This document shows, piece by piece, positions 1 to 26,412 of a DNA stretch of 27,656 nt. Below the pieces are notes generated by a model. It was not told the DNA's origin. It worked only from the letters and a program-made list of their open reading frames with translations, and searched no databases. A program made the translations under genes and the position numbers. This DNA is from Rodentolepis nana. Lineage: Eukaryota > Platyhelminthes > Cestoda > Cyclophyllidea > Hymenolepididae. The number at the start of each line of letters is the position of its first letter. Position 1 is the first letter of the stretch. The stretch covers positions 1 through 27,656 of the forward strand of contig UZAE01013029.1 of assembly GCA_900617975.1 (NCBI GenBank), read 5' to 3'.

Positions 1-37
1 AGCTATCAAAACGCCTGCCATTTGAAATAAATAAGTA
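1..37 (+). repeat. SINE-like element copy 1 (3' tail only)
   Basis: The window starts inside the 3' end of the family: ATCAAAACGCCTGCCATTTG followed by an A/T tail (AAATAAATAAG). The body lies beyond the left edge, in the EDEM intron after exon 8. Confidence 0.8.
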
Positions 38-257
38 AATTTCGGTTAACGGGATAGATGGGAGAAAGTGAATTTCTTCGCATAACGTCACTCATTTCAA
101 ATTGTGTTGTTAGTATTTTCCATAAATGGTTCAGCAAAAAAAAATGATTACAGTGTAGCAGACATTTCTGCGAGGCAGCGATTAATCCCTTAGCCTTACT
201 CTTTACTTTTGCTCATGATAAAGTTAAGGGGTGATAAATGAATAAAAATACACTTAC
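38..257 (-). other. start of EDEM1 intron after exon 8 (runs off window)
   Basis: This begins with GTAAGT at 257-252. Apart from the SINE tail at the edge I see nothing in it. Confidence 0.8.
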
Positions 258-354
258 TAAATAGAGATATTTTAGGGTTTCACTCAAGAAAAAGCTTTCC
301 ATGCGATCTTCCTGGGACATGTCCTCGATGTTATGAATTGTGGCAAAGCCACAC
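258..354 (-). CDS. EDEM1: EDEM1 exon 8
   Basis: This exon completes an Arg codon and encodes [11 protein letters not shown] and [18 protein letters not shown], the well conserved end region of the EDEM catalytic domain. It ends in phase 0 before GTAAGT. The next exon, expected to carry the Ca-binding Thr region, is not in the window. Confidence 0.92.
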
Positions 355-3300
355 CTGAAAATAATGGAATAAAAATCAGGTACAAACATGACTAAATTAT
401 GCACGAGGTGAAGAAATGAGTTCATGATGTTGTATGGCTCACGGTTTGTGGGCATTAAATCGATATTGAACAATGATGCATGATTTTCGAGTTCTGGTGT
501 ATGGAAGATAGCTATATGGGACGATATAGTTACCTTTTCTGTTCATTAACATTGTTTCCCGGCCTCGATTTCGTTCTAAGTTATATTAGTACATTTTCTC
601 TACATTTCATTGATCGGCCATGGATTTGGACTAAATGGCATAAAAATAAGAAGTGGCTGGAGGGTAAATTTGCCTCATGTGGGCTTGTTGTGACTGATAT
701 TAATGTTTTGAAGTAAACAGGACCTACAAGCATTTGAGAATTGGTCAATATTACTGAATAGCACTAGTTTGCTATTATTCTCAAATACCCTAATTGCATA
801 GCAGAAGATGCGTGAAACACGTCTATTTCGATAGTGTCCCAGTATGACGGTGGCCTTACTGAACAATGTAATAAAAGCTAACAATGGCTATTTGAGCAAA
901 CCCTGAGGATATAAGAGATATATCAGGCCCTGACCATCAATAAGGTGTGCTACGGTCAAATCAAGGAAGCATAAGCTGTAAGTCAACAGGATTGTTGCCT
1001 CTTTAACGCTTCTTGGTCTATCTCTCATACTCCTGCAGATCCTTATGGTCGTTTATAGTAAGCCGCTTATCTAAAGATACACCACACCTTCTATAGAGCT
1101 AACTTCCGGATTGACGTAAACAGATGTGAACAAGCATCAATACACCTTATAATTATACTGTGCCTTGTACTTTAAGTGATGAAATCAAGGAAGTACCCTT
1201 CAAAAAGAGTTCTTAATGTGGAGATATTGCATCTAGATTAGACTCCATAGGCCTGATGAAACAACTCTGTGCTGTTATAATTACATTATACCTCAAAGCA
1301 TACGCTTTATTACAACCCGAGACACACTTCCTCCACGCCACCACTTGCCTATAACCTCAATTCCAATACACCTGTGGACCAGTCACACCTCTTGGTTGTT
1401 TGACCTTGTTAGTTTTAGAGACGATCTTCAGGTTTGCGTTGGACTAGATTTAAGCCCAACTCGACCAGCTTTACCATCGGAATTAGCGTTATTGGAAAGT
1501 TTTAAAATATCTGTAGGTTTCAGCCAATAAATTAGGGGAGAGGATGGATTGCTCAACTTTCTACATGGAGTAAGAGACCGGTATCTGGTTCATCGAGGTT
1601 GAAAGGAGCACAACAGGTCCACATACTCCTCAAGACCGTACTTACATTGTGAATTTTTCACCACTGGACTAACACGAACTATATCTTTACACCCACACGT
1701 AAATATTATATAATACTTCCAATTAGCACAAGGAACTGTGTTCTCCTTGCTATATATTAAACTCGAAATTACTTTAGGAGGTAAATCTCAGATTTACTTC
1801 CTTGCGTGTGTATGCTATTCAGAAACAATACAACATTAAAGAATAAGCAGCCAACAACTGTTAGCTACTTTTCGAGCTTATTTTAGATGGGGTATCATTA
1901 AAAAGGCAACTTTCAGGCGTGCATACAAACAACCGCGGCCTATTATATCGCTTTAGCATGTTACTGAGCGCTCATTGGCTCTTAGTACTCAAAATTACAG
2001 GGAAAGTTATCGGTTTATTGTTATAAAGTTATTACTTTACTAGTCAATTACTTATTTTGAACCTCCGATGGAGAAGCACACATTACCTCTCCATTAATCA
2101 TTTCAAGCCCGGTCAGCCGTTTTCTGTGGTGGGCAACCACACTACTGACGCATTCAGAATAATACTATATTTATCAAATGAGAGAACGTCGAAGTGTAGA
2201 ACTTAAAGCCACGGAATCTATGCACTAAGATGGAATGAGTGATTCACTTTCCAGTAGATCCTGAAGGGGCCTAATCAAGATGCTCCGAATACCTCGTCAG
2301 AAGTCCATATGAATTCACCCCCGGTTTGGGGAATGCACTGACCTTCAAATGTTAATAATCCCATTCCTATAAATAGTCCTATTAAAAATAAGAGGAATTT
2401 GGAGTGACTACACATTTGCCTTTTCTCCGGAGTGGAACAAACTGTAGCCTAATACTATCTAGAGGACGCTAGATCAAGTTAATAAAATTAGGTCTACAGG
2501 CATTGTAGCAGTATCGAAAAAGATTTATTAAAAGAAACTTATTAGAACTGATACGTATGATATTAAAATTTTCCTAAACCCATATTCAGTCAGAAAAGCT
2601 ATTCTTGTTCCTACCTTTCAGCCTTCTGAAAGTCAGAAGGAACATTCCAATGTCTAAAATCGACTGGTAACAGTCTCATTGTTACCCTTGTCTGTTGCTA
2701 TGAGATGGAGAGTTAACCTACTTTAGGCTTTGCTCAGTTCAAGATTGCCGACAATCAGCAGTGTCAAATTTCAATTGGATATATGAAGATAGCTTTCCCC
2801 TCCCCGGTCCAAGGTATGACTTAGAAAATCACATTAAACTAACGCATGCGCAATAAGTATTGACACGGAACCTCACCTAGCTCGGGTATATCGATTGAGA
2901 TTGTCAACAATCATTGCGCCAATTCGATGATAGAAGGGATCTTTAGTAGCACGATAGAGGTAGTAGGTTGATTCGGCAAATTCTGGTCGAAGAGGATAGA
3001 AGGCAAGCTCGGAGGTGTTTAAGAGGAGATTGAAACGCTCTGGGGGCAGACCAAACTTTTGCCATATTGCCAGGTGCAGTTTATGTTGGCATTTGGCGTC
3101 AGAGAGTTCCCCTGCCAGGGTCTACACATAAAGGTACGCTACTCATGTTGAAAAATGGAGAGTAAATATTTTTCAAAAATGATTGTTATTGGTCAAATGA
3201 CAATCTTCTCCAATAAACAAAACCATTAGAATGCCAATCTTTTTTTCAAATAACAAAGCACGAGAAGGCCCTACTAGGAACTTTGGCATTCTGCCTACAT

Positions 3301-5107
3301 AAATGCGAAGTTAGCAAAACTTGCTCACTAAATGTACATAGTTAGGGTAAGAGCCTACCAGTAGCTCCTTAAATTACTTTAATTGAAGAACCTTTCGACA
3401 AGACGTCTCAGAAGTGCACTTGAAACACTTGCCACTTTTGTCTTGTCACGTTAGTCTTTTTTTGCGGAAGAATAATCACTATATACTCCAGTGATTGAGT
3501 AATTGAGTGCGAGTAATGAAATTCTAATTTGTGTCTATTGTTCATCCCCCAATTAATTATCACTTTGAGCTCACCACTATCGAGCTTTAACTCAGCTCTT
3601 CATCACAAGCTCTTTGTCTTAAACTCTATTCGTTGAATTTATTCTTCCACTATTTTCATCCCCTCTCACACGGTGTCTATTGCTGTTGTAAAATAAATAT
3701 TTGGCAGTTTGAATTGGAAAAGATGGCCATCTACTGGAGTCATCTTGAAAATGCTCAAAATTTTCAAAAGGACTTATATTGGGGCAAAAGGGTTTCGTCG
3801 ACCTAAAACGCAGTGACTCTAGCTCAAACCCAACATTGTCTCCTCTACACTAATGGCAAGTTAGATACAGTCAATGATTAGAATATACTCGGTCCTCCCT
3901 TAACAGGCTCTGAAAAATATTCGCATATAATCGAACTCGATAAATTTGGTCAAGAAACCGACACTTAAAAGTACCTTAGTGTAGAAATGGGTGTGCGATA
4001 GACTTACCTCCACGTGGTGAACCCTGGGCAACGTATTCTCATACGCCAAAAAAAGTCTATAAACCAGCAGTTGATTTCTGACTCCAAACTACCATGACCC
4101 CACTGTCTGTCTTATTCGATCACTTCCACCGTACTTATCCTACCTTTCTCTATGCCTTTGTGTCTGACTGTCTCTTTTACATCTTTGAATCACACTTCTA
4201 TCCCTCCTCCCCACTTTTTCTCACTTTGATGTTCCTCCTCCCCTCTGTGAAGCCTGAAGTCAGCTAAAGGGCTAATGATTAGCATCATAAAGCCCGCCAT
4301 TTGCTAAAGGGCTAATGATAACTATCAAAACGCCTGCCGTTTAACCTGTCATTCGAAGCTAAAGGGCTAATGACATTTATCAAAACGCCTGCCATTTGAA
4401 ATAAAGACCAATCGTAGCATCATAAAGCCCGCCATTTGGAATACCTTAGTGTTGAAAAGTTTAGAAACAGGCTCCTCGAAAAGCAAACTATCTGATTCAA
4501 TTCGAATGACAATAAAAAACATCTTTCACTCTGGGGCAAAGGAATTAATCAACGATAAGATCCAAAAGTCAGGAAAATCTCAAACCCAACTTTTCTTCTT
4601 ATTCTTTTTATCTGAAACATCTTTGTTTCACTGATCTGCTTATTATTCGACCAATACGGTATGATTTCATGGATTTGAAAATTTTAAGGCGCGTTAATAT
4701 CCTCCAAGACTAAGGCTCATATAAGTAAATTCAGGGATGTGGATAACCAATCGCACAGAGTATTAGAAAGTGGATTTCTCAAAGGATTGACTACTGGAAA
4801 CAATATTTCGAGTTATATTGCTAACGCTGCTTTAATGGGCCTACGGAGTTAAAAGGGAACTATGCAAATCATACTCACCAGTATTCCAGGCCAAGCAGAC
4901 TGAAGGGAGTCAACCCATGCGTTAAGTAAGTCCCCAGTGAACATGTTGACATTCCAGTAGATTCGGTGCTGACTGGCATCGTAGCAGGAGCAGTTCATCT
5001 CATCGAAATCCTTGCACAGCCTTTGTCGTATGCTCACCAGAGATTCATTAAACATTCGCATCATCTCTGAATCATTGAACAGAATGCCACTCTGAAAGAA
5101 AATGCGA

Positions 5108-5139
<32 letters not shown>

Positions 5140-8100
5140 GCTAGCGTAATATTAGAAAATTATTTATTTATTAATGCAGACTTAAAGGAATACCAACAAA
5201 TATGAGGTAGATATCCTACTCTCATTTATAACAGCAAAGACAATTTTTTTCGAAACACACTGTTAGCAGCAAAGATTGCGCAAAAATGAGGGTCCCAATT
5301 CCATGGAAGACTCTAAAAGCCTAACAATTTTGAGGCGGTGATGCATTCATAGCTCAAGAAAGTTTAGCCAAATAGGTGCTTGAAATGCCAATTTAGAGAA
5401 TTGGATGCCTCAAGAGTGATTATTCAAAAGGATGTCAAATAGAACGTACTGGATAAAATTTTTAGAAGTCATTTTCTATTACAAAATTTAACTGGGTAAG
5501 TGATGATATTTATACACGAAAATAAAATCCTTTAATGTCAGTTAATATTTGTAATGATATATAAGTTGAACCACGAGAAATACTTTCAATAAGCTAAAAT
5601 ATTTTGGATTTGGAAATAGGAAGTCAGCACTGAACAAGTGGAAGCCGGATAAGGGTGTCGATGCGGAACCGACAAAAATCATCAAATGAGAATTAAGAGG
5701 GCTACAGTAACCTGAGCTCTTTAAGTTAAAAATATTCGAAAGGGGTTAGGTAAGTGGGAACTAAGCTTAGAAGGTGACTGAACAAAAATAGCACTGAATA
5801 CTACTACTCTACTCAGAAAAATAAATACGAGGCTTAATTTCTTCAACATCAGTAGAGGGATAATCCAAAATTGATTTTGCAAAAACTGATGGTGCTATTA
5901 CTTCCATCTTGACAACTAGAAAGCAGTTAATTGATATGCGATAACTTTGGAAGCGAGTGGAAAGTAAATCAGAAATACTCAACATATCTTCAATACTTTT
6001 TTCAAAAGCTTGCAATATCCACTTATTATGTTTTTCTCTAGTAATTAAAACAGCATTAAATTCAACGAACCTTCAGAAGGTATTCATAGAAGGAATCCTG
6101 GCCAGCGCCAACACCGGACATAAAATTAGTCCATTCGCCAGAGTAAATATCGATATCCGTACCTACAAATAAGCACGAAACCCAATCGTATAAAATCGAA
6201 CCAATTGCACTAATAGATTAAAGAAGTACTGCAAAAGATGAACCGCTGAAACCGTCGAAATTCAATGATAAAACATCAGCGATTTAATAAAAATGGTAAA
6301 GACCTATAGACTTAAAGACAAACGTTTCAAAATGCAAAAGTACTTAATTGCTAAGATATCCAATACTTTTAATGCAGCTCTCGATTTCAGAACGTGATGG
6401 ATGGCAATCTTGTTTAGCTGACACATAAACTACAACATTAGAGGTGTGATTTACAATTTGCAATCAGATCTAAAAAAGCAGTCACATAACGTAGAACGCA
6501 TTTAGCAAAGTAGAATGGAATTCATATGCAAAATTACAGTCCATATTCACATGAATCAAGTCCTCAGAAAGAGCACATACAAAATAGTACTACTGGAAAG
6601 CATTAAAATTGAAATATCCACAAAGTTTTCTGATAATATTGATAGAAAAGCTTCGAGTTGAAGTTGAGTGAGCTCTGTTATACATTATGTCCTGACTAGT
6701 AGTGGTGTGCTATAGACTCACCTCCACATGGTGCAACCTGGGCAATGTATACTCACAAGGCAAAAAAGTCTATTAACCGGTAGTTGACTTCTGACTTCAA
6801 ACTATCATGGTCCCACTGTATATCATATTCGACTACTTCCGCAGTACTCGCCTCACCTTTGTGTCTGTCTCTTTTACATCTTTGAGACACTCTTCTGTCC
6901 CCCCCCCCTTTCGACTGTTTTCCACTTAGATGTTCCTTTTCCTCTGTGAATCCTGAAGTCAATTGACGGGCTAATGATAACAATCAAAACGCCTGTCATT
7001 TGGTATAAATGTCCTCACAAGTGTCATCTAATGGCCAATGGTGCGTAGGATGAAACTCCATCTAAGGCCATTCTTCTTGTAATACCAAGGAATCACATTA
7101 AAGGAGGACAACTTTACACTCGCGTATATCTTTTCTTTAAGATAACAAATTGTCATGTAAATATGAGAGAGAAGAGAAAGTAATTTGATGAGAAGATTGG
7201 TTTGCCCAATGAGAATTAGGAAGGAGGGGGGGGGGGGGGGGGGGGGGGGGNGGGGGGGGGAGGGGGTATTCATGGGCAAATTCGAAAACGAGTACCTTGT
7301 TGATTCACGTTTTCTTTAGCATGTAGTAAGGACACAGTAAATTTAATTGCCAAGATAAAGCTTTATTACGCTTTTAGAACTGCACGAAGGCAGAAATAAA
7401 TCCAAGTGCGATGGTTAAGTACTTAATTACATCAGCTACTCGACTAAACTTTTTGCGAACGTAAGTGTAAACGGATACATCGGATCGAATCACGAACAGT
7501 AAGGTTTGAAATACCGAGATATTATAATATGAATTAATTCTTTACAATGAGGTCAACTAAGTAGTTACATTAATCAAGTAGAACATAGCTTTTGACATGA
7601 TGACCTTATCTTTTGGTTAGTTTGAACTCACCTCATGCCCTTTTGGATTATTTTGTATTTTCAGTTGTTAAGTCATGACAAAACTTGAAAACGCTATTTG
7701 CATTGGCAAGGCCAGTAATAATACTGACTACGGAAGGAACCCAACAAATTGGTAACTTGCTTATCTATAGCCTGATAGTGTCATTAGTGCATATTTATTT
7801 ACTGTATTAAAAATACTCCAGTAAATACCCTATTCTCAACCCAAAAGGCTCCGAACGTTGTCATTCATTGCAAGCCTTTACTGTAGAAAGTTTGGAGAAT
7901 GTAATGTGATATAAGTTGACGGGAAGCAGAAATAGCTAAGATAATAGCGGCAATGCTTACATTTTGTCTGCAAGTTGTCTCGGACGCATATCGCTACTTA
8001 CAGCTTAACAATTATTTAGTATTGAACTAAAATTAGCGCAATGGCGTTTTCATTTTCAAACATCATCATTATGAAAAAAACTAACTTAAAGTCACATTTA

Positions 8101-9579
8101 AAGGCTTTACTGATTTAATTAGATGCTTTGGGTTGAATACATTCTTCATTACCTTTCTCTCTCTAGTCTCAGTGATATCTAGCAGATATACAAGCCATAA
8201 CGACAGGAACTAGACTTTATAGAATCACACCAGCATAGAAGAGTCCAAATTTACGAAAAAGATAACCTGGCCCCGTCGAATTAGTCCATGACCGTAGTCA
8301 CTACTAAATTATTGCGAAATCTTCAATAAGGCTAAGATTAAAACCCAAGTTTTAATTCCGAGTAGACATTTACTACGTAAATTGTGGGACAATACGGGCA
8401 GTAGTGACCAGTGCATGTCGGCAAAACCAAAGGCAATGACCTCAATGCCAATAGGCGAATATATGGAGATGATAGAGGTCAACTACACTAGCTAGTTCGG
8501 GTAGGCATAAGGCCTGGTAGGGTGTTTCTCTTAAGAGATTACGGAATAGTTTTCCTATATTTATGTCAAATATTGATCTCACTTCCAATTGTCATTGATA
8601 GCTATTTGATATTTCGTGTGAATATGAACCAGATCACATTTTGGCTAATAGAATCACAACAGTAACATAAGATTGAGAGCAAGTTCAACATACCAAGAAG
8701 CCCAGTGGATTTGGCTCGATGCTTCCAAAGTGTGATTACAGCATTCCGAGCAGCAGTGGCATATCGTGGGTCCTGTAGAAGCACACTCAAGGTCCCCATT
8801 TCCAAGAGCATGCTTCCCGCACCCGCAAGACATGTATTTTTTCTACCCAGCGTCTCGACCGATCTCCAGCCTAAATGAACTCTAGGAAAAGGAATACCAC
8901 TTGGTGTACCCTTTTTAGAGAAAATGCGAAATACATTAAAGACAATGCATGGAAACACATCTCATAGACAAAAGCAAGTCATATAACGCACTTTGAAGGC
9001 AATAAGAAGCCTATCACAGAGATTGCGAGCAAGTATGAGAAGCTCGTCGTTGTAGTTCTCGGGTCGTATATCACCAAGTCTCATAAGAGGGTCAGTGATG
9101 AGAAGATGAGCAGAGAGGAGACCTCCTAAAATCCTTCAGAGATTTAATGAGATTGGGAATATACCTGATATTGGCCTCAAAGATTTGAACCACAACCGGT
9201 GTATTGAAAGACAAACTCTCAGTAACTAATTTCACAGCTCTTTTGAATTCTGAGGTGTTTCCAAATATCTAAGTAAAGATAAATTAATTTGAATAGAACA
9301 TACCACCAATGAATCGAGAGAATCCACTAATGTAAGCTGATAATCCCCAAGGACGTCATTGACATTTAAGTTATTGGGATCGGTATGATCATGACCTCTA
9401 CCACGACAGTGAATTGGATCTAACTCATCTTCCGGATAAGCGTGTTTAATGTAGTTGTGATAACCAAAAGCAAACATTTCTCGAATTGTACGGAGCATTT
9501 GAGAGGAGTCTACGGATGAAGTTGGGTGCAAATGTGCACTTAATAGGAGGAGGAGAGTTATAAAAGATGAAGGCAACAT
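258..9579 (-). CDS. EDEM1: EDEM1-like ER degradation-enhancing alpha-mannosidase-like protein, 5' part of gene (8 exons, 3' end off window)
   Basis: Exons (minus strand, 5' to 3'): 9579-9304, 9268-9165, 9133-8992, 8910-8694, 6162-6071, 5091-4879, 3121-2877, 354-258. They join in frame to 1386 nt (462 residues) with GT-AG sites throughout. EDEM proteins are GH47 family members of the ER lumen that trim or recognise mannose on misfolded glycoproteins and route them to ERAD. Seen here: a hydrophobic N-terminal signal, then motifs matching EDEM1 in order, including [59 protein letters not shown] and [12 protein letters not shown]. The three acidic residues expected at GH47 active sites are present: Glu123, Asp269 and Glu395. 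The CRGRG-NVNDVLG loop favours EDEM1 over EDEM2 or EDEM3. Human EDEM1 is about 657 aa, so roughly the last third is beyond the left edge. Exon 1 looks like a cleavable signal peptide rather than the signal anchor of vertebrate EDEM1. Confidence 0.93.
355..2876 (-). other. EDEM1 intron 7, 2522 bases
   Basis: AT-rich. It holds a short hairpin near 2630 and some open frames (plus strand 480-716 and 1345-1530) that match nothing I know. No repeats of the SINE family were found here. Confidence 0.85.
2622..2640. repeat. short perfect hairpin in EDEM intron 7
   Basis: CCTTCTGA and TCAGAAGG form an 8-bp stem around a 3-base loop. No known function; it may be chance. Confidence 0.4.
2877..3121 (-). 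CDS. EDEM1: EDEM1 exon 7 (carries GH47 acidic residue Glu395)
   Basis: This exon encodes 81 residues plus two bases, from [20 protein letters not shown] through [10 protein letters not shown] to NLNRYTRA. The motif [19 protein letters not shown] carries the third GH47 acidic residue. It is bounded by GTGTAG and GTGAGG. Confidence 0.92.
3122..4878 (-). other. EDEM1 intron 6, 1757 bases
   Basis: This holds SINE copy 2 and its target-site duplication. I see nothing else of note. Confidence 0.85.
3988..4441 (+). repeat. SINE-like element copy 2, with multiplied 3' tail
   Basis: The head GTGTGCGATAGACTTACC at 3991 is followed by the full body. The 3' module (CTAAAGGGCTAATGA to CGCCTGCCATTT, about 40 bp) then recurs three to four times between 4264 and 4440. 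A 16-base imperfect target-site duplication flanks the copy: TACCTTAGTGTAGAAA at 3972-3987 and TACCTTAGTGTTGAAA at 4442-4457. It lies in EDEM intron 6. Confidence 0.9.
4879..5091 (-). CDS. EDEM1: EDEM1 exon 6
   Basis: This exon encodes 71 residues from [17 protein letters not shown] to LQSAWPGIL. It includes [19 protein letters not shown], which aligns with the EDEM NVNMFSGQLMNTWIDSLQ block. Three Asn-X-Ser sequons (NDS, NES, NCS) are visible. It is bounded by TTTCAG and GTGAGT. Confidence 0.92.
5092..6070 (-). other. EDEM1 intron 5, 979 bases
   Basis: It contains the (TA)n microsatellite at its 3' end in gene sense. The open frames are short and unconvincing. Confidence 0.85.
5112..5139 (+). 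repeat. (TA)n microsatellite
   Basis: About 14 TA units lie about 20 bases upstream, in gene sense, of EDEM exon 6, within the intron end near the acceptor. Confidence 0.9.
6071..6162 (-). CDS. EDEM1: EDEM1 exon 5 (carries GH47 acidic residue Asp269)
   Basis: This short exon encodes 30 residues ending [15 protein letters not shown]. The Asp in this motif is the second conserved GH47 active-site acid. The segment matches human EDEM1 in length without gaps. The donor is GTTCGT, a weaker site. Confidence 0.9.
6701..7008 (+). repeat. SINE-like element copy 3
   Basis: A 308 bp copy from GGTGTGCTATAGACTCACC to CCTGTCATTTGGTATAAAT, with a C-run at about 6899-6908. The flanks ATGTCCTGACTAGT (6687-6700) and ATGTCCTCACAAGT (7009-7022) form a 12/14 target-site duplication. 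It lies in EDEM intron 4. Confidence 0.88.
7226..7266 (+). repeat. poly-G tract with one ambiguous base
   Basis: 25 G, one N at 7251, nine G, an A and five more G. This is in EDEM intron 4 (poly-C in the sense of the gene). The N suggests uncertain assembly or consensus in the homopolymer. Confidence 0.9.
8694..8910 (-). CDS. EDEM1: EDEM1 exon 4
   Basis: This exon encodes [42 protein letters not shown] and STGLL plus one base of a Gly codon. It aligns with the EDEM1 block containing TGIPYPRV and TAGAGSLLVEFG. The acceptor is AAAAAG and the donor is GTATGT. Confidence 0.92.
8992..9133 (-). CDS. EDEM1: EDEM1 exon 3
   Basis: This exon completes Arg127 and encodes [14 protein letters not shown] through RLLIAFK, a well conserved GH47 helix region. 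The acceptor GAAG after a 31-base intron is the one that keeps frame; using the nearby TTTTAG instead would shift the frame. Confidence 0.9.
9165..9268 (-). CDS. EDEM1: EDEM1 exon 2 (carries GH47 acidic residue Glu123)
   Basis: This exon encodes [14 protein letters not shown] through QIFEANI plus two bases of the next Arg codon. The Glu in FEANIR sits where GH47 enzymes have the catalytic acid. NTS is a possible N-glycosylation site. The exon is flanked by introns of 35 and 31 bases. Confidence 0.9.
9304..9579 (-). CDS. EDEM1: EDEM1 exon 1 (signal peptide and start of GH47 domain)
   Basis: This exon encodes 92 residues. The start ATG at 9579-9577 is followed at once by a hydrophobic stretch ([11 protein letters not shown]), a typical ER signal peptide. 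The start of the GH47 fold follows at about residue 28, with [19 protein letters not shown] and the EDEM1-type loop CRGRG...NVNDVLGDY. It ends in phase 0 at LDSLV before GTATG. The next intron is only 35 bases. Confidence 0.92.
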
Positions 9580-9595
9580 TGGAAATTATATTTAC

Positions 9596-9614
9596 CTAAA
9601 TTCAGTTAAGAAAA
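9596..9614 (-). promoter_or_regulatory. candidate splice acceptor just upstream of EDEM1 start codon
   Basis: The minus strand reads a T-rich tract, then TTAACTGAATTTAG, 16 bases before the ATG. It could be the acceptor of a 5' UTR intron or a spliced-leader trans-splicing site, which flatworms use. Inference only. Confidence 0.35.
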
Positions 9615-9671
9615 ATAAATGGGACAGTAAATGATATCCTAATTCATTCGCATAAATAGGGTGTTTGACAA

Positions 9672-9683
9672 AATAGCCTATTT
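9672..9683 (-). promoter_or_regulatory. candidate TATA-like element of EDEM1
   Basis: The minus strand reads CTATAAATAGG about 95 bases upstream of the EDEM start codon. It lies in a short inverted repeat (GCCTAT/ATAGGC, two-base loop). The position suits a core promoter, but the whole region is AT-rich, so this is tentative. Confidence 0.3.
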
Positions 9684-10677
9684 ATAGGCGAAATACACAG
9701 AGATAAATAATTTTTTAATGTTTAGCTTAAAAAAGTACAACAGGGTACGCAAGTGTGAGAGATATAGAACTTAAAAATAACAAACAAAAGAAGGCTAAGA
9801 TAAAAGTAATTAACAATAAAGTAGCGAAATCAGATGTTTGAGTGTTTTAATTACTATAACAAAAATCTTTCAATATTTCCGAGCAAATACAGGGTTCGAA
9901 AAGCCGCTTCCAGAAGGAATCAATAGCAATCAGACACCTTGAATTATAATTGATAAAACAAGCTCAAAAATTAAATGAACCTGAAACTTCCAATACCGAT
10001 AAAATAGAGTCTAATTGCATGTGATCTAGAGTTTATCTCTTAATGATCTTTTGAAATAATTTGTTTTCATTTAATCACGAGCAACTCAAATTCTTGCGAT
10101 AATGACTTCTCTATGTCATGCCATGGACGGATAAATTACATAATGAAATATATTTATTGCTTTTGTAAATAACCATTATACCAAATCTTATATTTGAAAA
10201 TATCAAACAGGTCTTTGTAAGAAAGATTAAGTGATCCTTGTGTGAGTTGCTTTGACAACTCTTATTGACATTAAACGAAAATGAATAGAGATAAACCTCT
10301 TATAGAACAGAGATGGTATTTAGTTAAGCTACAGATCTACAGATTTTCAGATGGAATCAAATTGGATGCGTTAATCACTGTTATTAAATGATAAAGCTCA
10401 CGCTGTACATTTTAGAATATACTTTGTACAAAAGTTAATTTTCATTTTGTCAATAGTTACAAATTTTTACCGCAGATCGTTGATATTCTAATTTGTCTCT
10501 ATTCCATCTCATTTTCTGCCCTAATATGAAAGATTTTAGAATAAAATACAAGGAGAGAAGAAAACAGTTGATTGCCTATTCCAACTTTTCCATTTTTTCT
10601 TAAACATCAATAACCAGCCGTCATTTTCTACTCGACTTCAGAGATCATCAACGTTCATTTTTAATGAAAGCCACTAC

Positions 10678-10683
10678 TTTATT
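10678..10683 (-). promoter_or_regulatory. candidate NALCN poly(A) signal AATAAA
   Basis: The plus strand reads TTTATT, so AATAAA lies on the minus strand about 315 bases after the NALCN stop. Another AATAAA lies at 10158-10153. The choice between them is not decidable from sequence alone. Confidence 0.4.
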
Positions 10684-10998
10684 CGAAAAATTCAGTTAAG
10701 GCTAAAATCATCGTCCAACATAGCTTCTCCTCTCCTTCCGCCCTTCTAAAAGATGGACCGAGCTATTTCGTGACCCCCCTTTCAGATGTTTTCCCAAATT
10801 TACAAAGCTGTTTTGTTCACACCAGTTGTATATACTAGGCTACATGTTATACACATTAAAATTAATTACACAATAATCTACCTTCCAAAGTTACAGTACA
10901 AATAAGGTCAGCAAAGAAATGCAATGTTTTGTAATATTTGGGATCAGAAATGGTAGTAAATAGAATGAAACTAGGAAGGAAGCCAGGCAAATTGAGAT

Positions 10999-26412
<15,414 letters not shown>

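Larger units (their letters stand above)
6163..8693 (-). other. EDEM1 intron 4, 2531 bases
   Basis: It holds SINE copy 3 and the poly-G tract with an N. The rest is AT-rich and unremarkable. Confidence 0.85.
9580..10998. other. intergenic region between NALCN stop and EDEM1 start
   Basis: 1419 bases. It should contain the NALCN 3' UTR (candidate AATAAA at 10678-10683) and the EDEM promoter and 5' UTR (TATA-like element near 9678, acceptor-like site near 9597). No coding sequence seen. Confidence 0.75.

Noticed and set aside
480..716. Plus-strand open frame in EDEM intron 7 as a small gene
   Set aside because: No recognisable domain, no supporting signals, and AT-rich composition like the intron around it.
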